Below, piece after piece: positions 6,383 to 15,387 of a DNA stretch of 18,842 bases. Source of the stretch: Candidatus Neoanaerotignum tabaqchaliae (lineage in GTDB: Bacteria; Bacillota; Clostridia; Lachnospirales; Anaerotignaceae); the NCBI GenBank assembly GCA_904420235.1, contig CAJFUS010000248.1, positions 1 through 18,842 on the forward strand, read 5' to 3'. Below the pieces are notes generated by a model. That model made no database searches and was not told the origin of the DNA. It worked only from the letters and a program-made list of their open reading frames with translations. A program made the translations under genes and the position numbers. Within the stretch, counting starts at the first letter, position 1, and each line of letters starts with the position of its first letter.

Positions 6383-7663
6383 ATGGCATCAAAAATAGAC
6401 GATAAAAAACAGCTTAAATGCTCTTTTTGCGGAAAGCCACAGGACCAAGTTAAAAAATTAATAGCGGGGCCGGACGTTTATATATGTGATGAATGCGTTG
6501 ACCTTTGTGTTGACTTGGTGAATGAGGATTTGGAAAACTCGCCTGTAATGACAAGCGGAAAGCTTCCAAAGCCAAAAGAGATAAAAGCTGTGCTTGACGA
6601 GTATGTTATAGGCCAAGACAGAGCTAAAAGGGTTTTGTCGGTGGCGGTTTACAACCACTACAAAAGGGTTTTTGAAAGACGCAGAAAAGAAAATGTAGAG
6701 CTGCAAAAAAGCAATATACTTATATTGGGGCCTACCGGCGTTGGAAAAACACTTTTGGCCCAGACGTTGGCAAGACTTCTTAATGTGCCTTTTGCCATAG
6801 CTGACGCTACAACTCTTACCGAAGCCGGATATGTGGGCGAGGATGTTGAGAACATACTACTTAAGCTTATACAGGCCGCCGATTATGATATATCAAGGGC
6901 CGAAAAAGGAATAGTTTATATTGACGAGATTGACAAAATAACCAAAAAAAGTGAAAACCCGTCAATTACCCGCGACGTAAGCGGCGAGGGAGTTCAGCAG
7001 GCCCTTTTAAAAATACTTGAGGGTACTGTGGCCTCCGTTCCGCCTCAAGGAGGAAGAAAACACCCGCATCAGGAGCTTATACAGATTGATACAACAAATA
7101 TTCTGTTTATATGCGGAGGAGCCTTCGGCGGCCTTGAGGAGATTATAGAAAACCGTATGGGAGAAAAGGTTATAGGCTTTGGCGCTAAGGTTAAAAGCAA
7201 AAAGGACACAAATTCTGATGAGCTGCTTAGAAACGTGCAGCCTCAAGACCTTATAAAATACGGCCTTATAGCCGAGTTTGTGGGAAGGCTTCCGGTTGTT
7301 GTGTCACTTGAGAACCTTACGGAAAATGACCTTGTAAAGATACTTAAAGAGCCTAAGAACGCCATAACAAAGCAATATGAGTATCTTTTTGACCTTGACA
7401 ATGTTAAGCTTGAGTTTCAGGAAGAGGCACTTGTGGAAATAGCCCGATTGGCTATTGAAAGAGGTACCGGAGCAAGGGGAATAAGAGCCATTGTTGAGAG
7501 CTTTATAAATAAAATAATGTATGAGGTGCCAAGCGACCCTAATATTGAAAAATGCATAATAACTCCCGAATGCGTTAGGGGAAAGGCTGACGCCGAGTAT
7601 GTTTTAAGAGACAACAGAATACCTCTGAAAAAAGAAACGGACAATACAAGTAAAATATCATGA
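6383..7663 (+). CDS. clpX: ATP-dependent Clp protease ATP-binding subunit ClpX
   Basis: A 426-residue AAA+ unfoldase that feeds tagged or specific proteins into ClpP. The N-terminal zinc-binding domain has Cys13, Cys16, Cys35 and Cys38. Walker A is GPTGVGKT at 116-123 and Walker B has Asp181-Glu182 in IVYIDEIDKI. The IGF loop that docks onto ClpP is visible in VIGFGAKV. The C-terminal small domain has the sensor-2 stretch RGTGARGIRAIVE. The length is normal. The start at 6383 has AAGGAGAG before it, 12 bases after clpP. A strong terminator about 130 bases downstream ends the tig-clpP-clpX unit. Confidence 0.98.
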   Translation: MASKIDDKKQLKCSFCGKPQDQVKKLIAGPDVYICDECVDLCVDLVNEDLENSPVMTSGKLPKPKEIKAVLDEYVIGQDRAKRVLSVAVYNHYKRVFERRRKENVELQKSNILILGPTGVGKTLLAQTLARLLNVPFAIADATTLTEAGYVGEDVENILLKLIQAADYDISRAEKGIVYIDEIDKITKKSENPSITRDVSGEGVQQALLKILEGTVASVPPQGGRKHPHQELIQIDTTNILFICGGAFGGLEEIIENRMGEKVIGFGAKVKSKKDTNSDELLRNVQPQDLIKYGLIAEFVGRLPVVVSLENLTENDLVKILKEPKNAITKQYEYLFDLDNVKLEFQEEALVEIARLAIERGTGARGIRAIVESFINKIMYEVPSDPNIEKCIITPECVRGKADAEYVLRDNRIPLKKETDNTSKIS

Positions 7664-7790
7664 TACAAATTTGACGGAATTATGTATGCTGCGGAACTAA
7701 AGCAACAAAAAGCAACAGGCAACAAAATCACCGCAGGTATATTAAAACAAAAAAATCCGCTTTTACACTGGCGGGAGCAACAAAAAATTA

Positions 7791-7821
7791 AACGGCACGG
7801 CTTATGCTGTGCCGTTTTTGT
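7791..7821 (+). terminator. Rho-independent terminator after clpX
   Basis: An 11-bp stem AACGGCACGGC / GCTGTGCCGTT with one G-U pair and a TTAT loop, followed by TTTG. It separates the tig-clpP-clpX operon from lonB, implying that lonB has its own promoter between about 7822 and 7920. I could not identify that promoter with confidence. Confidence 0.9.
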
Positions 7822-7932
7822 ATGGAAAAAATGGAATTTAACGGGAATAAATAAATTCAATTATTATACTGCAAACTACATAAAAATCCCTTTCATGGAA
7901 ATAATACTTACAAAATGAAAGGGGTGCGGAAT

Positions 7933-9591
7933 ATGCAGACTTTTATGGCTGTACTTATGACAGTTCAGCTTATTTTTATGGTTATAGCATGCGTATATTT
8001 TTTTAATGGAGTTAAAGGCCAAAGCAACACAAAAACACATATTACAATAGACTCAAAAAAAGAATCAAAACATATAAGCGATATGAGAAAAATATCTTTA
8101 ACTATGCCGCTTTCGGAAAAAACGCGGCCGTCTTCAATGAACGATGTTATCGGACAGGAGGAAGGAGTTAAAGCCCTTAGAGCCGTATTCTGCGGAAAAA
8201 ACCCGCAGCATGTGCTCATTTATGGCCCAGCTGGAGTTGGCAAAACTGCGGCGGCAAGGCTTGTTCTTGAGGAAGCTAAAATGAATCCGGACTCGCCTTT
8301 TGGGCCGGAGTCTAAATTTATAGAAATAGATGCCACAACATTGAGGTTTGATGAAAGAAGTATCGCGGACCCACTTATAGGCTCTGTTCACGACCCGATT
8401 TATCAAGGCGCCGGAGCTTTTGGAAATGCCGGAATACCTCAGCCTAAAGAAGGGGCTGTTACAAAGGCTCACGGCGGCGTGCTTTTTATAGACGAAATAG
8501 GCGAGCTTAATCCCATACAAATGAACAAACTTTTAAAGGTGCTTGAGGACAGGAAGGTATTTTTGTCAAGCGCTTATTACAGCAGTGAAAACACCCAAAT
8601 ACCGGAATATATACACGACATATTTAAAAACGGACTTCCGGCGGATTTTAGACTTATAGGGGCAACAACAAGGTCGCCGTCGGAAATACCGCCGGCCCTC
8701 AGGAGCCGCTGCTGTGAGATATTTTTTGACGGCTTAAGACCAGAGCACATTAAAAAGATAGCCAAGGGAGCGGCTTTCAGCACAGGAATGGAGTGCGATG
8801 GAGGAGCCTTTGAAATTGTGGCGGGATTTGCCAACAACGGCAGAGAAACCGTTAATATAATGCAAACGGCGGCATCATTGGCCGGATATGAAAAGCGGAA
8901 AAAAATAACATGCTCTGATGTTGAATGGGTAATAAAATCCGGCAGATACTCGCCGATAGTTAAAAGCAAAGTTTCCGAAGTATCAAGGTGCGGTGCTATG
9001 AACGGGCTCGCCGTTTCGGGTGACGGAGTTGGAACGCTTATTAAAATAGAGGCATGTGCCGTTAAAGGACTTGGAAATATAACAACAGCCGGCATAGTTG
9101 AGAATGAGGAAATAAACAGAGGCCATGTTACAATGAAGCGTAAAAGTACTGCAAGGGCCTCTGTGGATAACGCCATAACGGCTATTAAAAATATTTTGGG
9201 CATAGAAACAAGCGAGTATGACATACACATTAATTTCCCTGGAGGAATGCCTGTTGACGGGCCGTCTGCCGGAGTGGCTATTTTCTGCGCCGTATATTCG
9301 GCAATAACAAATAAAAAAATATCAAATACAGTGGCTGCCACCGGAGAAATATCAATATTCGGAGATATTCTTCCTGTTGGCGGAGTTAATGAGAAGGTTT
9401 TGGCCGCTTCAGAGGCTGGAGCCAAATGTGTTATAGTTCCTGAGGAAAACTTTACTAAATCCCTTTTGGATTATGGCATAGACGTTATACCGGCAGGAAA
9501 TATTAAGGAGGTTGTTGACAGATTATTTGGCGGCAGCAACAATATTTCGGAAAACAGCAAAGAAGTGCTTACGGCAAAAGGAGCGGTATAA
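7933..9591 (+). CDS. lonB: LonB-type ATP-dependent protease, membrane-anchored
   Basis: A 552-residue AAA+ serine-lysine protease of the Bacillus LonB type, shorter than LonA and lacking its large N-terminal LAN domain. Residues about 4-24 form a hydrophobic helix, probably a membrane anchor. Walker A is GPAGVGKT at 98-105 and Walker B lies in GGVLFIDEIGELNP. The proteolytic domain has the dyad Ser445 (DGPSAG) and Lys488 (GGVNEK). I chose the ATG at 7933 over the in-frame ATG at 7915 because AAAGGGGTG lies between them at the right distance for 7933. In B. subtilis lonB is expressed in the forespore; whether that holds here cannot be read. It lies between clpX and lonA as in Bacillus, but here a deacetylase gene follows on the other strand. 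Confidence 0.94.
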   Translation: MQTFMAVLMTVQLIFMVIACVYFFNGVKGQSNTKTHITIDSKKESKHISDMRKISLTMPLSEKTRPSSMNDVIGQEEGVKALRAVFCGKNPQHVLIYGPAGVGKTAAARLVLEEAKMNPDSPFGPESKFIEIDATTLRFDERSIADPLIGSVHDPIYQGAGAFGNAGIPQPKEGAVTKAHGGVLFIDEIGELNPIQMNKLLKVLEDRKVFLSSAYYSSENTQIPEYIHDIFKNGLPADFRLIGATTRSPSEIPPALRSRCCEIFFDGLRPEHIKKIAKGAAFSTGMECDGGAFEIVAGFANNGRETVNIMQTAASLAGYEKRKKITCSDVEWVIKSGRYSPIVKSKVSEVSRCGAMNGLAVSGDGVGTLIKIEACAVKGLGNITTAGIVENEEINRGHVTMKRKSTARASVDNAITAIKNILGIETSEYDIHINFPGGMPVDGPSAGVAIFCAVYSAITNKKISNTVAATGEISIFGDILPVGGVNEKVLAASEAGAKCVIVPEENFTKSLLDYGIDVIPAGNIKEVVDRLFGGSNNISENSKEVLTAKGAV

Positions 9592-9595
9592 AAAA

Positions 9596-9622
9596 ATGGA
9601 GCCTTATCGGCTCCATTTAATT
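9596..9622. terminator. Bidirectional terminator between lonB and the deacetylase gene
   Basis: A perfect 8-bp stem ATGGAGCC / GGCTCCAT with a 5-nt loop. On the plus strand T-rich sequence follows; on the minus strand a run of six T follows. It sits 4 bases after the lonB stop and 5 bases before the end of the convergent deacetylase gene, so it can serve both. Confidence 0.85.
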
Positions 9623-9627
9623 TTAGC

Positions 9628-11424
9628 TTATTCAGCAGTTTTTTGAATAAAATTTTGAAGTATAACGGCTAACTGAGCTTTTGTAAGCTCGCCGTTTGGT
9701 AGAAACTTACCGTTGTCATCTCCGCTGAATATGCCACGCTCGACGGCCCACCTTACGGCCTGAAGGGCATTGGAAGATATAGAACTTTCGTCGCTGAAAG
9801 CCTTATATGCACCTACGGGCTTTATGTCAATGCCTTTTAATGTGGAGTATTGATATAAAGCTAATGCCAACTCCGCGCGGGTAATAGGCTCATCAGGATT
9901 GAAAAGATTACTTTCGTCAGGAGGTATTATATTGTTGTCTGTTGCCCAGCTTACAGCGTTAATTGACGGGTTGTTTAATTGCACATCATCAAATGTTTTT
10001 GCATCGGCAACATTGGGTTCACCGGCAATTTGGTATAATGTGGCCGCTGCGGCCGAACGGCTTACAACCGAATCAGGAAAGAAATTTGTTAATGTGGCTC
10101 CGGGGAAAAGGGAATTCACATAGCCGTAATATACGGCGCCGCTGTACCAAGCCTCACCGCTAACGTCCTCAAAAGGACTGTAAAATTTGGCTATTTCTGT
10201 ACACTCTTCATTAGTAAGGAGCAAAGTGTTTTCAACAGTGTTCACTCCATTTTGAGAGTCTTTGGCATCAGCGTTATTAATATATTCGCTGGCAGGGTGG
10301 CCCTCCATGCGGCATGGACGGTTAATAAGTCTCCAATATCCGTCGGGGCTTGCGCCGTCAACAAAATAGTTTGAGGAAGTGGGCCTTGCCCCGTCGCCGG
10401 CCATTAAAATTTCATATCCGGTATTTTCAAGAATGGCTTTATCGCTTTCAGAACTTCTTCTTGAGTAGGGATAGGCCATTGTTTTCGGCATAATGTTGGT
10501 CCAGCCGTTTATACAGCTTACGGCAAGACTGTAATCCTCTTTAATCATATTTATGAAGCTGTTTATATCCTCGCCTTCCATAAGGGCCGTTCCTTTTCTG
10601 CCGTCTCGGTTATAGTGATGAAGGCCGTATGTGTGTGAGCAAATATTTATTTCACCGCTTTCGCACATTTTAACAATCTCGTTCCATTGGCAGTATGGAG
10701 CGCTTTCGCCGTCCCTTGTTCCGCCATCGTAAATTGTCTGCCAGGCGGAGTCTATATTTTCGCCTATAACGTTAAAATCGGCTTTCGCTCGGTATCTTTT
10801 AAGCAGAGGCCATGCGTTTTCATATACTCCCAAAGTGCCGTCGTCTATTGATATTATAATGGCTTTAGCCGGCAAGGGTTTTTGGCCGTTTATATAGTTA
10901 ATAAGGTCGGCAGAAGTTATGGTTGTATATCCGTTATTCCTGAAATATTGAAGGTCAGCCTCAAAATCAGCCGGTTTAAGGGAGTATTCCTCAAATACAA
11001 CACCGTTTTTTATATCCTCGTCCGAAATGAAGTTGTGATACATAAGAACCGTTACTTTGCTTAACTTTTGAGGGTTTGTTCCTGACATAACTGCGTCTGA
11101 CATAGTACCGGTTGTTCCATTTGAAGAGACAGGCTGAATTTTGTAATAATAAACGTTGGGATAATAGGCGGTATTGTCGCGGTAAGAGCCCGAAGACGAA
11201 GAACCTATCATAGTGTATGAACCGTCTTTTGTGTCTGAACGGTATATATTATAAGAAAAATTGGGTTCAGAATCCCATATTAAAACCGCGTTTTCTGGGT
11301 CCTGCCATGTGATACTGCTTATTTTGGCGCTTGATGCCGTTTGTGCTCCGTATGCCGAGATTGAAAATCCCTGAATTATGGTGGCAGATACCATTAAAGC
11401 CGCCATTATTTTTTTCAGTTTCAT
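9628..11424 (-). CDS. Secreted polysaccharide deacetylase with Fn3-like and three SLH domains
   Basis: A 598-residue surface protein. Residues 1-26 are a signal peptide (MKLKKIM, hydrophobic core, cleavage near AYG-AQ). Residues about 34-114 look like a fibronectin type III fold. A NodB-type carbohydrate esterase (CE4) domain spans about 123-375, with Asp194-Asp195 in the first motif, His264 and His269/His270 in SHTYGLHH, and MAYPYS in place of the usual R-x-P-Y. Three SLH repeats (about 417-466, 476-528, 540-594) should anchor it to a secondary cell-wall polymer. Only the middle repeat has a clear ITRAE motif. It probably removes N-acetyl groups from a wall or exopolysaccharide. The start has GGAGGTG at a good distance. 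It interrupts the otherwise conserved lonB-lonA order. Confidence 0.92.
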   Translation of the reverse strand: MKLKKIMAALMVSATIIQGFSISAYGAQTASSAKISSITWQDPENAVLIWDSEPNFSYNIYRSDTKDGSYTMIGSSSSGSYRDNTAYYPNVYYYKIQPVSSNGTTGTMSDAVMSGTNPQKLSKVTVLMYHNFISDEDIKNGVVFEEYSLKPADFEADLQYFRNNGYTTITSADLINYINGQKPLPAKAIIISIDDGTLGVYENAWPLLKRYRAKADFNVIGENIDSAWQTIYDGGTRDGESAPYCQWNEIVKMCESGEINICSHTYGLHHYNRDGRKGTALMEGEDINSFINMIKEDYSLAVSCINGWTNIMPKTMAYPYSRRSSESDKAILENTGYEILMAGDGARPTSSNYFVDGASPDGYWRLINRPCRMEGHPASEYINNADAKDSQNGVNTVENTLLLTNEECTEIAKFYSPFEDVSGEAWYSGAVYYGYVNSLFPGATLTNFFPDSVVSRSAAAATLYQIAGEPNVADAKTFDDVQLNNPSINAVSWATDNNIIPPDESNLFNPDEPITRAELALALYQYSTLKGIDIKPVGAYKAFSDESSISSNALQAVRWAVERGIFSGDDNGKFLPNGELTKAQLAVILQNFIQKTAE

Positions 11425-11468
11425 GCCACACCTCCAATAATATTTAAAAATTGTTAGTATATAAAATA

Positions 11469-11497
11469 AGTATAACAGCTTGGAATTTATAAGGCAA
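11469..11497 (-). promoter_or_regulatory. Sigma-A promoter of the deacetylase gene
   Basis: On the minus strand, TTGCCT (11497-11492), a 17-base spacer and TATACT (11474-11469). It lies 45 bases upstream of the deacetylase start codon. Confidence 0.7.
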
Positions 11498-11734
11498 TAT
11501 GGGCTGAATTTAATTATAGGATTTTAATTTTATTTTTTAAATAGTGATATAAATATAATGTTTAATTTGGTGAATAATTGTATAAGCAATTTGCACTGAA
11601 TAGGTGGCACAGATAGACATACAGTTTATTTTTTAATAATTAACTTTGAGGATAATTTTAATAAGTGCTATTTAGTATTTATCAATTTTGAATTTTTTAA
11701 AATTTTTTGGAAAAATGCTCCGCTGTCGTATTAC
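11498..11734. other. AT-rich divergent intergenic stretch, no gene seen
   Basis: The central part of the 379-base gap between the divergent deacetylase and lonA genes. It is very AT-rich and has no credible coding frame on either strand. I see no CIRCE-type or CtsR-type operator. Confidence 0.6.
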
Positions 11735-11763
11735 TTGTTAGATTATGTCTTTTAGTGTATAAT
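11735..11763 (+). promoter_or_regulatory. Sigma-A promoter of lonA-ysxC
   Basis: TTGTTA at 11735-11740, a 17-base spacer and a perfect TATAAT at 11758-11763. The lonA start codon is 40 bases downstream. The -35, spacer length and -10 are the same as those of the GDH promoter at 16439-16467. Confidence 0.82.
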
Positions 11764-11803
11764 AAACTGATTGTATGTTTGAAGTATATTTTGAGGTGAT
11801 TTA

Positions 11804-14140
11804 ATGATTTTTAACAATATGCCTGTTTTGCCCCTTAAGGGTATTACGGTTTTCCCTAATATGGTTATGGGGCTGCCAATAGGCAGAAAAATTTCAATAG
11901 AGGCTGTTGAGGCGGCCAAAGAAAACGATGAGATGATTTTTCTTGTGCCTCAAAAGTCGCAGCAGGAGGAAAATCCAGGGGCTGACGGACTTTTAAATAT
12001 AGGCACTGTGGCCAAAATACGTCAGGTGTTAAGCCTTCCAGCGAATATAACTCATGTTATTATTGAGGGCGTGAACAGGGCCTATGTAAGAAATGTTAAT
12101 ACAGGCGGCAAATATTATGTGGCTGACGCAGACGTTATAGATGAGGACGAGAATTTCGGCGAAAATAATATAGAAGTACAGTCCACGATGCGTGCGGCCA
12201 AGGATTTATTTGACAGGTACATAAAGCTTAGTGGAAGTAAGCTTTCGGAGGACGTTATTTTAACTTTCTCTATGGCTAAAACTCCTGGAAAGTTGGCGGA
12301 CAATATAAGCGCCTCAATTACTGTTGATAATGATATAAAGCAGGAGCTTATATCGGATATTGACCCTATGGACAGGCTTAAAAGAGTTATAAGTATACTC
12401 TCGCAGGAAATTGAGATACTTGCGCTTAAAAACGAGATTGAAGCCGAAGTTAAAAGCAATATGGAAAAAAGCCAAAAAGAGTATTATCTTAGGGAACAGC
12501 TTAAGGTAATAGAAAAAAAGCTGGGAGAAGACGACGATGCTCAAAGGCTTAAAAACGAGTTCCAAAACAGGGCAATGGAAAAAGAGCTTCCCGATTACGC
12601 TTTTAAAACAATAGTTGAGGAAAGCGAGAAAATGGCTAAAACGCCAATAACTTCTCCTGAGTTTAATGTTATACGTAATTATATAGAAACCATACTGTCA
12701 CTTCCTTGGACGGAAAAAACAAGGGAAAATAAGAATCTTATTTCAGCAAGGAAGGCACTTGACAAAGACCATTACGGTCTTGAGGACGTAAAAGAACGGA
12801 TACTTGAGTTTATAGCCGTAAGAATAAATTCCCAAACGCCGCCAAGTTCAATAATATGTCTTTCAGGCCCTCCGGGAGTGGGAAAAACATCCATAGCCAA
12901 ATCAATAGCTAAGGCAACAGGAAGAAAATATGTAAGAATGTCTCTTGGCGGCGTAAGGGATGAATCGGAGATAAGGGGCCATAGAAGAACCTATGTGGGA
13001 GCTATGTGTGGCCGTATAATGAAGGCCATGAGGCAGGCTGGGACAGTTAACCCTCTTATACTTCTTGATGAGGTTGACAAGTTGGGAGCGTCATACAACG
13101 GCGACCCATCATCTGCATTGCTTGAGGTGCTTGACCCGGAACAGAACAACACGTTTACCGACCATTACTTGGATATGCCTTACGACCTTTCGAAAGTGCT
13201 TTTTATATGCACTGCCAACGACAGCTCAAATATTCCGGGACCGCTAAGGGACAGAATGGACATTATACAGCTTAGCGGATATACAATAGACGAGAAAAGA
13301 AATATAGCCGATAAATATCTTTATCCAAAACAGCTTAAGTTAAGCGGCCTTAAGAAAAGCCAGCTTTCAATAGAGCCTGATATTATTGATTATATAATAG
13401 ACGGATATACAAGAGAAGCCGGCGTTAGGCAGCTTGAAAGAACGATAGGAAGGCTGTGCGCCAAAGCTGTTGTTGAAATTTTGGAGAAGGGAACAAAAAA
13501 AGTTAAAATAACTGAAGACAACATAGCTGATTATATTGGAATAAAAAAATTCACGAGGGAAAAAGCTAACTTAACACCGATGGTTGGAATAGTAAGGGGA
13601 CTTGCGTGGACAAGCGTTGGCGGAGAGACCCTTGAGATAGAAGTTAACACAATGGCCGGAAGCGGAAAATTTGAGTTAACAGGAAATATGGGCAATGTAA
13701 TGAAGGAATCTGCAAAAGCGGGCATAAGCTATATACGTTCGCAAAGTGCTAATTTTAACATAGACGGGGATTTCTATAAAAATACCGACATACACATACA
13801 TATACCGGAGGGAGCTGTCCCAAAGGACGGGCCTTCAGCCGGAATAACCATGGCTACGGCAATGATTTCTGCCCTTATGGGCGCGCCCGTTAAAAATAAT
13901 GTGGCTATGACGGGAGAAATAACCATAAGGGGAAGAGTGCTTCCAATAGGCGGACTTAAAGAAAAAACTATTGCCGCCAGACAGGCCGGAATAGACACTG
14001 TTATTATACCGGCGCTTAACAAGCCTCAAATGGAAGAGCTGCCTGATGAAATAAAAAACAGTCTTAAGTTTGTTCTTGTTGAAACGATGGAGGATGTGCT
14101 TAAAAACGCCATAGCTGAGGGAGGAAAAGTATGGAAATAA
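11804..14140 (+). CDS. lon: ATP-dependent Lon protease (LonA)
   Basis: A 778-residue full-length cytoplasmic AAA+ protease that degrades misfolded and regulatory proteins. The N-terminal LAN substrate-binding domain covers about residues 5-200 (it opens with MPVLPLKGITVFPNMVM), followed by a coiled-coil region (200-300). Walker A is GPPGVGKT at 355-362, with Walker B in PLILLDEVDKL. The protease domain has the dyad Ser678 (KDGPSAG) and Lys721 (GGLKEK), 43 residues apart as in other LonA enzymes. GAGGTGA precedes the ATG. Its last 10 bases overlap ysxC, so the two are translated together. A good sigma-A promoter lies just upstream. Confidence 0.98.
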   Translation: MIFNNMPVLPLKGITVFPNMVMGLPIGRKISIEAVEAAKENDEMIFLVPQKSQQEENPGADGLLNIGTVAKIRQVLSLPANITHVIIEGVNRAYVRNVNTGGKYYVADADVIDEDENFGENNIEVQSTMRAAKDLFDRYIKLSGSKLSEDVILTFSMAKTPGKLADNISASITVDNDIKQELISDIDPMDRLKRVISILSQEIEILALKNEIEAEVKSNMEKSQKEYYLREQLKVIEKKLGEDDDAQRLKNEFQNRAMEKELPDYAFKTIVEESEKMAKTPITSPEFNVIRNYIETILSLPWTEKTRENKNLISARKALDKDHYGLEDVKERILEFIAVRINSQTPPSSIICLSGPPGVGKTSIAKSIAKATGRKYVRMSLGGVRDESEIRGHRRTYVGAMCGRIMKAMRQAGTVNPLILLDEVDKLGASYNGDPSSALLEVLDPEQNNTFTDHYLDMPYDLSKVLFICTANDSSNIPGPLRDRMDIIQLSGYTIDEKRNIADKYLYPKQLKLSGLKKSQLSIEPDIIDYIIDGYTREAGVRQLERTIGRLCAKAVVEILEKGTKKVKITEDNIADYIGIKKFTREKANLTPMVGIVRGLAWTSVGGETLEIEVNTMAGSGKFELTGNMGNVMKESAKAGISYIRSQSANFNIDGDFYKNTDIHIHIPEGAVPKDGPSAGITMATAMISALMGAPVKNNVAMTGEITIRGRVLPIGGLKEKTIAARQAGIDTVIIPALNKPQMEELPDEIKNSLKFVLVETMEDVLKNAIAEGGKVWK

Positions 14141-14718
14141 AAGAAGCTGTGCTGTCAGCCGTTGGAGTTAATTTCAGTCAATATCCCTCTGACGGGAAGC
14201 CTGAAATTGCTTTTGTGGGAAAGTCCAATGTTGGCAAGTCCACTTTAATAAACACAATGGTTGAAAGAAAAAGTCTTGCCAGAACAAGTTCACAGCCGGG
14301 CAAAACAAGAACAATAAATTTTTACGGTATAAACAACGAGTTTTATATTGTTGATGTGCCCGGATATGGCTATGCCAAAGCCCCAAAAAGCGAAATAGAA
14401 AGATGGAGCCGCATGACGGAGGAATATATGCAGAAAAGGCAAACCCTTGTGGGAGTTGTTCTGCTTATTGATATACGTCATGAGCCTGGAGAAAACGACA
14501 GGATTATGTATGATTGGCTTAAGCATTATGGCTATAAAATAATCATAGCCGCCACAAAAAAGGATAAAATAAAAAGAAGTCAGATTAAAAAAAACGTATC
14601 GATTATAAAAAAATCTCTTGGCCTTGGAAACGATGATTTTATAGTGCCTTACTCTGGAGTTGACAAAAGCGGAAAAGAGGAGCTTTGGGATATTATTGAA
14701 AAAGAATTTAATTTATAA
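14131..14718 (+). CDS. ysxC: Ribosome biogenesis GTPase YsxC/EngB
   Basis: A 195-residue GTPase needed in Bacillus for assembly of the 50S ribosomal subunit. G1 is GKSNVGKS at 30-37. The G2 region SSQPGKTRTINFY (53-65) is typical of this family. G3 is DVPGYG at 75-80 and G4 is TKKD at 142-145. The length is normal. The ATG lies inside the end of lonA (10-base overlap) with GAGGGAGG before it, giving translational coupling. The lonA-ysxC pairing is conserved in Bacillota. Confidence 0.97.
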   Translation: MEIKEAVLSAVGVNFSQYPSDGKPEIAFVGKSNVGKSTLINTMVERKSLARTSSQPGKTRTINFYGINNEFYIVDVPGYGYAKAPKSEIERWSRMTEEYMQKRQTLVGVVLLIDIRHEPGENDRIMYDWLKHYGYKIIIAATKKDKIKRSQIKKNVSIIKKSLGLGNDDFIVPYSGVDKSGKEELWDIIEKEFNL

Positions 14719-14726
14719 TAAAAAAT

Positions 14727-14758
14727 GGGAAGTCCTTTAAAGGGCTTCCCTGTTTTTT
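14727..14758. terminator. Bidirectional terminator between ysxC and the DUF4364 gene
   Basis: A 12-bp stem GGGAAGTCCTTT / AAAGGGCTTCCC with one G-U pair, followed on the plus strand by TGTTTTTT and on the minus strand by ATTTTT. It lies 8 bases after the ysxC stop. The T-run touches the stop codon of the convergent DUF4364 gene, so it serves both. Confidence 0.9.
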
Positions 14759-15287
14759 ACTGTTCTTTGCCTATGGCGGAATATATGGCGCTGCATATAG
14801 AATTTACGTTGTTTTTCCAGTTATTGCATATTAAAAGCGCCTGGGCCTTTGTAGGAACCACAAGATTTATCTCAAGTATACGGCTCCCATCAATACCGCA
14901 AACGGCGCATTTAACAAGATATTCCCCGTTTATTTCGGGAAAGTAGTTGGCTGATATTTCATACTCGCTTCTTATTCTTTGCCGGTTGTTAAGTATGTAG
15001 TCGTTAGCGGCGCTTTTCAGCCATTCGGTAATCCTGTTTTGAAAAAAGCCAAGGGCGTTGCTGCCGTCAGGCGATATGCTGTATCGGGTGGCCCCGTTTT
15101 CTTTTGTGCATTCAAGATATTTGGCGTCAGTCAGCTCCGACAGACACTGCTGAACGCTTATATAATCCATTACATTCCTTTCAAGAGCAAATTGGCAAAT
15201 ATCGTTGTTAGAGAGAGATACGCCCATTTTGCTTAGAAGGTATAATATTATAAGTTTATTTTCCGCCAGCTTGTTGTCCTCGTGCAA
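14757..15287 (-). CDS. DUF4364 family protein, N-terminal winged helix
   Basis: A 176-residue protein of the clostridial DUF4364 family. Residues about 5-80 look like a winged-helix DNA-binding domain: helices LAENKLIILYLLSKMG and SVQQCLSELTDAKYLE, then the wing ATRYSISPDG. The C-terminal half is a mixed alpha/beta domain with a Cys at 127 and 130 (CAVC) and no catalytic motif that I recognise. It is probably a transcriptional regulator, but the target is unknown. The start codon is TTG at 15287-15285, supported by GGGGAGG 8 bases upstream; no ATG or GTG nearby fits better. A promoter lies at 15319-15347. Confidence 0.85.
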   Translation of the reverse strand: MHEDNKLAENKLIILYLLSKMGVSLSNNDICQFALERNVMDYISVQQCLSELTDAKYLECTKENGATRYSISPDGSNALGFFQNRITEWLKSAANDYILNNRQRIRSEYEISANYFPEINGEYLVKCAVCGIDGSRILEINLVVPTKAQALLICNNWKNNVNSICSAIYSAIGKEQ

Positions 15288-15295
15288 AGCCGCTT

Positions 15296-15302
15296 CCTCC
15301 CC
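15296..15302 (-). promoter_or_regulatory. Strong ribosome binding site that fixes a TTG start
   Basis: On the minus strand GGGGAGG ends 8 bases before TTG at 15287. The strength and spacing support TTG as the start of the DUF4364 gene. Confidence 0.75.
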
Positions 15303-15318
15303 AAAAGTATAATAAAAT

Positions 15319-15347
15319 ATTATATAATATTTTTGGCTATTCTACAA
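15319..15347 (-). promoter_or_regulatory. Sigma-A promoter of the DUF4364 gene
   Basis: On the minus strand, TTGTAG (15347-15342), a 17-base spacer and a perfect TATAAT (15324-15319). It sits 32 bases before the TTG start and downstream of the radical SAM gene, so the DUF4364 gene can be transcribed on its own. Confidence 0.72.
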
Positions 15348-15387
15348 CAGAAAACGCCATGTTTTAATAAAAAAAGTAAAACTATTG

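Noticed and set aside
7862..7870. TATTATACT as a lonB promoter -10
   Set aside because: No -35 box matches at a normal distance, and no clear sporulation sigma-F or sigma-G pattern fits either, so I did not call a promoter.
7682..7918. A 78-residue open frame between clpX and lonB
   Set aside because: It runs through the terminator hairpin at 7791-7821, has no ribosome binding site and its composition is not protein-like.
8577..9425. A 282-residue minus-strand frame inside lonB
   Set aside because: It is antisense to the conserved ATPase and protease domains of LonB and has no recognisable features or ribosome binding site.
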